This document shows, piece by piece, positions 8,293-14,774 of a stretch of DNA of 14,774 bases. The first letter of the stretch is position 1. Every line of letters starts with the position of its first letter. The notes beneath the pieces are model-generated. The model did not search any database and was not told the origin of the DNA. It saw nothing but the letters and a program-made list of their open reading frames with translations. This stretch comes from Amoebophrya sp. AT5.2 (Eukaryota; Sar; Dinophyceae; Syndiniales; Amoebophryaceae), in contig RXOD01005321.1 of the NCBI GenBank assembly GCA_005223375.1, positions 1 to 14,774 of the forward strand, given 5' to 3'. The position numbers and the translations under genes are program-made.

Positions 8293-8822
8293 CGTGAATC
8301 AATCGATATCGATATACCCAGGCTTATCAATGATCATAAAGTACAACTACCGCCGATGGTTGCAACGAGTGGTCCTCTCCCTCGGGGCTGCTTGATTGCC
8401 TTAAACAGCTTCATGTCCATTGCCTGGCAACAGTGAGCAGAAAAAGTGTATCTGCCAAAGAGCGCGCTCAAAGCTGCACGTATCAAGAATGATCTGTTCA
8501 TAGCGGCGTTGGTGAGATCGCGATGGAATCATGATATCAATTTGGATCAACTGTATAGACGGAACAACCGTAACCGAACCGTAAAAACGGTTTTTGATGA
8601 AGCGCTGAGCTGAAGCGCACCAGTGTTCGAAAAGGCGGAGAACCACCTCATTCTCGTTTGGCTGTTGCTGAAAAGTGCGGCCTTGTCTGAGACACGGAGG
8701 TCTACGTACGTTCCGTCAGCCACACCGCATCAATTCTCACCGTTTCTTGAATTCTCTCCGTCTCCCTCACCTTACTTTTAAGTAAATGTTTGTAAAATCT
8801 TCCTTGACCAATGTAAACAAAT
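8293..8822. other. Spacer upstream of the alpha-SNAP gene
   Basis: About 530 nt with no supported gene. The overlapping palindrome ATCGATATCGAT (8302-8313) lies 10-21 bases upstream of the SNAP start codon. A perfect short hairpin, AACCGT-AAAA-ACGGTT, spans 8577-8592 and is preceded by a related ACCGTAACCG repeat. A minus-strand frame at 8401-8646 shows no domain. Confidence 0.6.
8577..8592. repeat. Short perfect hairpin
   Basis: AACCGT and ACGGTT flank an AAAA loop, giving a 6-bp stem. The function is unknown, and chance is possible at this size. Confidence 0.5.
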
Positions 8823-11800
8823 TCAACCTTCTCCCGCTTCTCCCTCGCCGGCGCATACCCCCTCATCTCTTGCGTGGCTGGCCCAGTCGAAGACTGCGAA
8901 GAAGAAACTGACCCTCCCCCGCTTCAGGAAGTCGGCGTTTTTCTCCGGCCCTTGGTGGATGGCCGCGCGACGAAGACTGCCGCGGCGCTCGTGCTCGCCC
9001 CCGAAGTACATCACGAAGTCCTTGCCCGTCCGCGGCGAGATCACTTTTCGGACTTCGTTCGCGGTCAGCCCCGGATGCGCTAAAAACCGCTTCTCGGTGA
9101 GCAATCGGGGCTTGCCGATCGTGTGCTCCTTGATGGCGAACCGCCGGATGGGGGAAAAGTGCGTCTCGTACCCGGGATCGGTCGCCGCGGGCTCAAAGTC
9201 GTTCAACTCGGTGTCGTCGAGGGCTCCTTCTGGTGCGGTATGGTCGTCCTTCATTTCGGACCTGTTGTTGTTTTCGTCTTCGCGAGTCGGGGTGGGGCCC
9301 CCGCCGCCGCCGCCGTGTTCCGCAGCGAGCGCGAGCTCTGGGGACGAGGGTGAAGATGTCTCGTCCGCAGCCCGACCCGCGTTCTTCGCCCCCGCCACAG
9401 CCACGAATTCTCCTCTTTCCGCCGCCTCTTTTTCTCTCATTTCTTTCAGTTCCCTCCTCAAATTCGCCCTGTTCCCTGGCTCCATCATCTCCCGCTCCAA
9501 TTCTTCCGCCAAGTACACTTCCCCGCCATCGCATGCCCCCACCTCGTCCCGCACGTCGACCAGCTTCGTGGTGCAACTCAGAAACGAGATGACGCCGTGC
9601 AGGTAGTAGAAGTGTTCGTCGATGTGCCACGGCGGCCCGTCGCTGCACTTCTCGTCGTCGGGAGAGCGCACGATGGTCTGGGCCATCCACACCAGTTTGT
9701 TCTGGTCGTCCGGCTTCAGCAACCGCTCGGGCAAAGTGCCGTCCACCTTCAGCAGCGTCTCGGAAAGGTAACGCGTTAAATCGCAAAGCCCGAGCGCCAA
9801 AACGTCGGCGAGCTCCGCAGAGATGGAAGCCTCGTCCTCGCCGCTACAACCTTCTTGTTGTTCTTCCACATCTACTACTTCGCCGTCTTCCTGAACCTTC
9901 TGTTCATTTTCTTCCGAGACCTCTTCCCCTCTACTAGTACTTCTACAGCTGCTTTCATCTCCATCATGCTCCTTCAGCAGCGGCTGCGCGCCCCCCTGGC
10001 AAAACGAGAAGGTCTTCGTGAACTTCTTCTTCTCTTCTTCATCCTCGCACTTATTTCGTGTAGTTGTTCGCGGGACTCGGGTTTTCATCCGCGGAGGTAC
10101 TTCTTCGCCCCTGGTCAAGCAGCGCTGCAGGCTGTCCGCCATCTCTTTCCGCGCCTTGTTCCACTCCCCTGCGGACAGCTTCTCGTGCAGCTTGCGGCAG
10201 TCGAAAACCGAAGACAGGGGGAAGCTGTCGTGCTGTTGCAGGTTCGAGTTTGGGTTTGCCGCTGCGGAGGCCGAGATACTACGATTGCATTTCTTCTTCA
10301 CCCGGAGGAGAGGGTCGTTGTTAAACGCGTCCAGCATGCGCTTCACCGACGCGGGCGGGCACCCCCCCTTAAACGCAGGCTCCCTCGTGGTCTTCGCGGG
10401 TTTTTGAACACGCCGATGCGCAGTGTTTTCTTCCTCCCGCCCTCGATGATGTTGTTGGGTGCCCCCCTCCTCCGCGGCCACAATGTCCGTCGCCTCGGCT
10501 GTTCTTTCATCACGACCCTTAATCAGATTGGGAAAGACCGGGAGCGCCCTTCCCGTCGTGCTCTCGGTCGTTCTCGGACTGGTCGACTCCTGCGGAAGTA
10601 GGGGCCTAGGACCCCAGTGGAAGCTGCTGTAGCTGCGGCTTTTGCGCAGCGTGTTTTGTGTACCCCTCGTCGAGCATTGGTTCTCGGTCACGCGCTCCCG
10701 TTCGAAGAAGTCAATCTCCCCGCTGAAGACCGTCGCCGGGTAGCTGCGCGGCGTGTGCGACAGGGACATTCTGGAACCAGCACACGGGTGCTCGGACGTT
10801 TTGTCCGACGAGAGAAACCGATGATCCCGGTTGGTCGCCGAAGACAACGGCCCCCCACCGAGGATGAAGCCTAACGGCAGCTGCTGCTGTGTCTGGCTCT
10901 GCCGGGGAGAAGTGCTGGTCCCTACAGCTGCCTGTTCCCCCGTGGCCGACACGGGGTACGCGTAGCTGCTGCGAGGCATCTGCTGCCCAGACCCATCAGC
11001 TACCCCGGCGGAAAGATGACGCTCCTGATGGATCTCACACTTCCCTTCCTCCCTCCCCGGCGGAAAGATGACGCTCGGAAAACTGCTCGACCCTGATAGA
11101 CAGGACGAGCCGCCCAGCGGGGTTTTGATAGTACTGGAGGCCGGCTGCAAATGAAAGGCTCTGCTTTCCGACGACGTCGAGGCTCCGACAGCAGCACCAC
11201 CCACAACGGCCCCCCCGGACCCGCCTCTTACTACAGGCTGCTGTGCTACGACACTACTTCCCACCAGTCCCCCTACCACCGATACCCCCGGCTCCGTCCA
11301 CCTGCTGCAGGGGGTTTGGGCTTCCTCCACGGTTCCCTTCCTCGAGATGGGCGGCACGGTGTAGAGGTATTCGGAGAACTCCTCCTCTTTCTCCCCCCCC
11401 GACCGCGTCCCCGGCTCCGACGGCGATCTTGCGGTGGTTTTCTTCCGCACTAGCCCACCTGAGTACTCCGCGGAAACCGGATACTCCTCATTGCTCAGCA
11501 TTTCGTTCATCGGGTATGATCGGGGCTGGTGCAGCCGACAGTTTTCATCTTCCTCTTCTGCTCCCCTTTCACCGGCATCCTCCGATTCCGAAGCGACGAC
11601 GACGTCACGGAACGACAGCTCCGGGATGGTGCGCGTGCGCACCAAAGGCGGTGATGTGGCCCCCCCGGCCTCGTCCCGCGTCGACGGCACAGCGAACGAG
11701 CCGTGCACGTCGATGAGGGCAAGGTTGGACCCGTTCTCCCGTTCAAGTAGACCGCGCAGCGCTCGGGCCCCCAGAGACCGCTCCAGGCGGAGCATCTTCG

Positions 11801-11891
11801 CCCCGGTCTGCTGAAACGTGAGCAGCGAGCCCGGAGGAAGGTCCGCGGTACAAACCGTCGGCGCCTCCGGCGGTTTGCGACAGAGACTCAT
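8823..11891 (-). CDS. Large low-complexity protein of unknown function
   Basis: A single open frame of 1022 codons, by far the longest in the window, so it is very likely coding even though I do not recognise it. Residues 1-70 look ordered (LERSLGARALRGLLERENGSN, then IDVHGSF). About 75-500 are Ser/Gly/Pro/Glu-rich and probably disordered, with PRSYP at 122-126 and 381-385 and a related RSSYAYP at 308-314. A Lys-rich patch follows at 515-540 and an acidic run at 610-690. The C-terminal part looks conserved: a helical segment at about 693-780 (LADVLALGLCDLTRYLSETL, then HFYYLHGVISF), a charged helix at 790-828, and a basic block at about 908-990 (FSPIRRFAIKEH, TANEVRKVISPR, FVMYFGG). No catalytic motif, signal peptide or membrane segment is seen. 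The last 30 residues may read into an intron. The start is the first ATG after a probable leader acceptor. Confidence 0.8.
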   Translation of the reverse strand: MSLCRKPPEAPTVCTADLPPGSLLTFQQTGAKMLRLERSLGARALRGLLERENGSNLALIDVHGSFAVPSTRDEAGGATSPPLVRTRTIPELSFRDVVVASESEDAGERGAEEEDENCRLHQPRSYPMNEMLSNEEYPVSAEYSGGLVRKKTTARSPSEPGTRSGGEKEEEFSEYLYTVPPISRKGTVEEAQTPCSRWTEPGVSVVGGLVGSSVVAQQPVVRGGSGGAVVGGAAVGASTSSESRAFHLQPASSTIKTPLGGSSCLSGSSSFPSVIFPPGREEGKCEIHQERHLSAGVADGSGQQMPRSSYAYPVSATGEQAAVGTSTSPRQSQTQQQLPLGFILGGGPLSSATNRDHRFLSSDKTSEHPCAGSRMSLSHTPRSYPATVFSGEIDFFERERVTENQCSTRGTQNTLRKSRSYSSFHWGPRPLLPQESTSPRTTESTTGRALPVFPNLIKGRDERTAEATDIVAAEEGGTQQHHRGREEENTAHRRVQKPAKTTREPAFKGGCPPASVKRMLDAFNNDPLLRVKKKCNRSISASAAANPNSNLQQHDSFPLSSVFDCRKLHEKLSAGEWNKARKEMADSLQRCLTRGEEVPPRMKTRVPRTTTRNKCEDEEEKKKFTKTFSFCQGGAQPLLKEHDGDESSCRSTSRGEEVSEENEQKVQEDGEVVDVEEQQEGCSGEDEASISAELADVLALGLCDLTRYLSETLLKVDGTLPERLLKPDDQNKLVWMAQTIVRSPDDEKCSDGPPWHIDEHFYYLHGVISFLSCTTKLVDVRDEVGACDGGEVYLAEELEREMMEPGNRANLRRELKEMREKEAAERGEFVAVAGAKNAGRAADETSSPSSPELALAAEHGGGGGGPTPTREDENNNRSEMKDDHTAPEGALDDTELNDFEPAATDPGYETHFSPIRRFAIKEHTIGKPRLLTEKRFLAHPGLTANEVRKVISPRTGKDFVMYFGGEHERRGSLRRAAIHQGPEKNADFLKRGRVSFFFAVFDWASHARDEGVCAGEGEAGEG
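11003..11076. repeat. 22-bp exact direct repeat inside the large unknown gene
   Basis: The plus-strand segment beginning CCCCGGCGGAAAG and ending GACGCTC is repeated exactly at 11003-11024 and 11055-11076, a 52-nt period. Because 52 is not a multiple of three, the copies are read in different frames: one encodes ERHLSAG, the other SVIFPPG. Confidence 0.85.
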
Positions 11892-11904
11892 TGGCGATCG
11901 ATAG

Positions 11905-11926
11905 CTACGAGATCGGGTAGAGCAAG
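11905..11926 (-). promoter_or_regulatory. Probable spliced-leader acceptor of the large unknown gene
   Basis: The minus strand reads CTCTTGCTCTACCCGATCTCG then TAG, followed by a 13-nt leader containing an ATCGAT palindrome and then the ATG. The arrangement matches the site before the PFKFB start (TAG, then CT, then a short leader). Confidence 0.45.
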
Positions 11927-13211
11927 AGTCGCCGAGATGTTTGATAAAAAAATTGCACCTGTAACCTATGTTTGATGTTGATCTTCCTTGATGAAGATGA
12001 ACCTATGTAGCCACGATCAGCTAAGTACATCAAAGATGATGATCAGCAATGGCAAGCAAATCAAATTAAAGACCGACTACAGAAGTAGACGTCCTGGGTG
12101 AGAAATTGATGACGAAATTGATGACTCGTGGGGCGGGGTTTGTTAGGTGATGAATCTGAAAAACGGGGTGTGCTATCTGCTATCGGGATCGAGTGCGGCA
12201 TACATTACATGAGTCACAAGCACAACTTTACAGATCGGCAATAGCGTGATAAAATGTCACCGATCGCATTTTCAGATCCGTTCTTGACAAGAAGATTTGG
12301 ATCACACCGTGTCAGTGATCTACTTGGATCCTGACGATTCCGCCTGCTGCAGCACAGAAACGCTCGTAACGCTTTTCCTGCTCAAATGGGGGGGAATCGA
12401 TCACACGAAAAGAAAGCTTCACAAGTGGGAAACACGTGCGAGCGCTTCGCACTTCGCGCCCGCGCCGCCGAAGCCGTAGTTTTCCTGTTATGTTACTGCA
12501 CTTCGATTCATTGTCTGTTGTGTCGGGTCTTCCTCAGGGCGGTTGCCAGTCAGTGCCACAGTTACGGATGGGAAGCTTCGAGTGCTGTACTGCGTCGATT
12601 TTTTTTTTATTTTTCTACACAGCCTCAGCCTCAGCCACAGCCTGTACCTGAGGTAGTACCATTTAGCGCGGGGTAAAGATGTTGTTGAATGATATAGGAA
12701 TGTCCTCTGCCAAGTCTGGGTTTGTGTCTCTTCCATATGTTTTGTTGGGACTTCGCACGATAATATAGATGGCTGATCGGTGACCCGGATGTGGCAGTCA
12801 AATTAATAGTATCTACCCAGTCGTGAAATAAATGCGTGAACAAATAACAGTCCGCCCGTGCTGGGCTAGAATCTGAATCAGTGCTTTCGCGTATTATCGA
12901 CAGAGCCTCTGCAAAAATGGCCCTGCTCGATCGATTCGCAGTTACAAGAGAACCACCCCTCTGTCTTTAACGTATTGCCCTGTTCCGCTGGTTTCGCCTC
13001 CTTTGCGAAACCTGCGACTAGACGAAAAATTCGGTATAGATGAAAATCGGTGATATGATAGACGAGGAACGAAATTTTCAATCGATTGATCGCTCGATCC
13101 TCCTCTTGCCATCTCGCTTCGTTCCTTCACGCGATGTAGATGTCAGGGATAAATAAATTTGCACATTTTCTATCGTTGTCGGCAACGGCATTTACTTCAC
13201 AGACGATCGTC
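11927..13211. other. Spacer or intron between the large unknown gene and the gene to its right
   Basis: About 1.3 kb with no supported gene. It may include further exons of the gene at 13212-13657, because that exon ends at a donor-like site. Short frames at 12631-13130 (minus) and 12297-12676 (plus) show no domain. A CAGCCT-type hexamer repeat lies at 12620-12643, just after a T-rich tract. ATCGAT occurs at 12396, 12930 and 13081. Confidence 0.55.
12620..12643. repeat. Four-copy CAGCCT hexamer repeat
   Basis: CAGCCT, CAGCCT, CAGCCA, CAGCCT in tandem on the plus strand. It follows a tract of T and A and a TACACAG that together resemble a plus-strand splice acceptor. No coding frame supports such use. 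Confidence 0.7.
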
Positions 13212-13657
13212 TTACTTCACTCGATCCGGGAACAGATGAATCGCCTTCACTGGAGGAGAAACCGATGTCGGACTCTCGATCTTCACTTCGACTTCGTCCC
13301 CTTCTTCAGAAAGGGCACTGCTCTGGGGACCGCAGCTTCGGAAGCCGCAGCTTCGCCCGCGCTTCTTCGGTCTTTCACTTTCTCGGTCTCCTGATCCAGG
13401 AAGCTCGTCTCCGCGAGCGCCCCCAGGCGTTTGCTGGCCAGCAGGGGCCTTTTACCACCGGAAAGAGGCTGCCTCTTCCCATCTTCCAGCTCGCGACGCA
13501 GGGACTGCCGCAAATCCTTTTTTCCGGAAATCACCTCTGCGATCTCGCGAGAAGCACTGTTCAGCGTATCCACGAGGCTGTCCGCCGCGATCTTGTTTTC
13601 GCGGGACCGCGCGAGCATGGTTTTAACCCCTTGTTGGGCCCCGGATCCATCTTGCAC
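13212..13657 (-). CDS. Exon of an unrecognised helical protein, with apparent frameshift
   Basis: On the minus strand an exon opens after TTCTTTGTTCACAG (acceptor AG at 13659-13658) with GTG CAA GAT GGA. It encodes a charged, probably helical segment: MLARSRENKIAADSLVD, then ASREIAEVISGKKDLRQSL, then FLDQETEKVKDRR and an Ala/Glu run. That frame ends at a TGA (13285-13283). From about 13328, however, the neighbouring frame reads ALSEEGDEVEVKIESPTSV and IHLFPDRVK and stays open to a TAA at 13214-13212, which overlaps a GTAAGA donor (13215-13210). One extra C in the CCCC run (plus GGGG at 13325-13328) would join the two frames. The upstream exon or exons should lie to the right but cannot be recognised. 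The first ATG after the acceptor is out of frame, so this is more likely an internal exon than a gene start. I recognise no family. Confidence 0.5.
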
Positions 13658-14774
13658 CTGTGAACAAAGAACGACTGTTGAACAAATAACCGTGTTGATA
13701 GAGACGCGCATGTTTTTATTTCCCGGACTGCACTTTGTTGTGTTTGTGGCTATCGATATCTTCGGAAATAACCGCCGATCCGATTCTTGGTCTTCTAGGT
13801 TTTCGGTCTCGTCTAGTGACAGGCAAGGCCGTGATTTGCACAACTTTGGGTTTGATGAGTGATATACAATAAATCCGTACTAAAATATCCAGCCGATGTT
13901 AGGCTATGCAAAAGCTAAAGTACTCGATTGCTTATGCTTTTCGCCGGGATATTAAAGGTAGACCGAGGAGGTCACGATATCCTGTTCGTGTTGAAAGATC
14001 AAGTCCGGTATAAGCTAACGCTTTTGTTTGGGGACTCGAAAATCCACCTCCACGGAAGAAAAAACCGCGAAACACCGCGAAACCACGCTTCCACGAAATG
14101 CAAAGCCATTTCATAACGAAGTCCTCAACGCAAGGCATCATTAAGACTGTTGGTTCCACGAGATTTTTTACGGGTCTTGGACGTCGGGCAGTTGGAACGA
14201 AAGTTAGCAAACGCCTAACGAGTGGACGATAACCGAAACCGAACGAGTGGACGGGCGCCATAGGCAATTCTACTGTTCGCACTCGCGCGAAAAAGTCTGA
14301 CAAGCTCAGCTTCAGGTTCAGATCGATGCGCTGGCGCTGCCTTCGAGCCTGATGAGTGTGAATCTACGGCATTCACTGCCTAAAGATTTTCCGCTGTTCG
14401 ACTGACGCACTCCCTCCCCCTCCCTCCGATTCGGTTTGCCTGTTGGGTTGCGAGATCCTCTGGTCTTCTTGCCCCTGTTACTGGAGATGAAGAATCTGCT
14501 TAGATGACAAATCGTGCTCGAGTAGATGGCGATAGACTTTTTTCGTTTTAGTTTTCCGACGGTCGTCAATAACTTGGGTATCAACATTTGGTTTGGGCTA
14601 TCATTTGGCTGGAAACCGCTGACAGTCCTTCCCCACTCGTTCACGTCGGGAGCTTCATCCTCTCTTCCCAACCCTTGCTGTCTTGTTCTTGTGTCGTGTC
14701 ATGTAGTGCGTACCCGAAGAAAAAGGTCCTATGGTCATGTCGTCATGGGTGCATTCATTTGGTGGCTGCATGCG
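13658..14774. other. Right-edge stretch without a supported gene
   Basis: On the minus strand this lies upstream of the exon at 13657 and may hold its 5' exons and introns. Minus-strand frames at 13932-14303 and 14318-14671 are open, but they show no domain and run through low-complexity sequence. Present are ATCGAT at 13752 and 14322, a 12-bp direct repeat at 14217-14253, and a near-duplicate TGTGAACAAAGAAC / TGTTGAACAAATAAC at 13660-13690. Confidence 0.5.
14217..14253. repeat. Direct repeat of AACGAGTGGACG
   Basis: Exact 12-bp copies at 14217-14228 and 14242-14253, separated by a short AACCGAAACCG-type segment, with a period of 25. Confidence 0.8.

Noticed and set aside
9150..9165. GGGGGAAAAGTG resembling the PFKFB intron arm
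   Set aside because: It lies in coding sequence, matches only about 12 bases and has no partner arm, so it is probably chance.
8874..11814. Numerous plus-strand frames and a 197-residue minus-strand frame within the large unknown gene
   Set aside because: They lie inside a single 1022-codon frame and have the Arg/Pro-rich composition of shadow frames.
13932..14671. Two minus-strand frames of 117-123 residues near the right edge
   Set aside because: No recognisable domain. The sequence includes short repeats and low-complexity stretches, and the starts are not supported by an acceptor.
1..14774. tRNA, rRNA, CRISPR or transposase genes
   Set aside because: I saw no tRNA B-box-like GGTTCGAATCC, no rRNA-like stretch, no regularly spaced repeat array and no transposase motif in any frame.

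Overview
The window looks like compact nuclear DNA from an alveolate protist, most likely in the dinoflagellate lineage. A syndinian parasite of the Amoebophrya type is my best guess, and it is an inference. Four things point there. Every credible gene lies on the minus strand, so the genes form a unidirectional tandem array. Coding sequence is GC-rich and the spacers are closer to even composition. Two start codons follow within 20 nt of a pyrimidine tract ending in AG, as expected for spliced-leader acceptors. Two of the introns are bounded by terminal inverted repeats, the hallmark of transposon-like introners, which I recall being reported from Amoebophrya and from the dinoflagellate Polarella.

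Layout, left to right (all genes on the minus strand): (1) 297-2132, a probably secreted coiled-coil protein that I cannot name, ending at a strong splice donor, so the gene probably runs off the left edge; (2) 3717-5745, a two-exon 6-phosphofructo-2-kinase/fructose-2,6-bisphosphatase homologue with intact kinase motifs and a phosphatase half lacking its catalytic motifs; (3) 6744-8292, a three-exon alpha-SNAP; (4) 8823-11891, a 1022-residue, largely low-complexity protein of unknown function; (5) 13212-13657, an internal exon of an unrecognised helical protein with an apparent one-base frameshift. The spacers (about 1-290, 2140-3716, 5765-6743, 8293-8822, 11907-13211 and 13658-14774) hold no gene I can support, only short repeats and hairpins.

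The genes do not form a pathway: one is carbohydrate signalling, one is membrane fusion, three are unknown. The most interesting material is in the introns and spacers. The PFKFB intron carries inverted repeats of about 30 bp, sits between CCC direct repeats, and interrupts the Walker A codons so that strict GT-AG splicing would add a residue to the P-loop. SNAP intron 2 has a perfect 13-bp inverted repeat straddling its splice sites. The palindrome ATCGAT occurs 14 times, essentially all outside coding sequence, against one to two expected there.

Limits: motifs and homologies were read by eye and from memory, with no database search. No rRNA, tRNA, CRISPR or conventional transposase gene was found.
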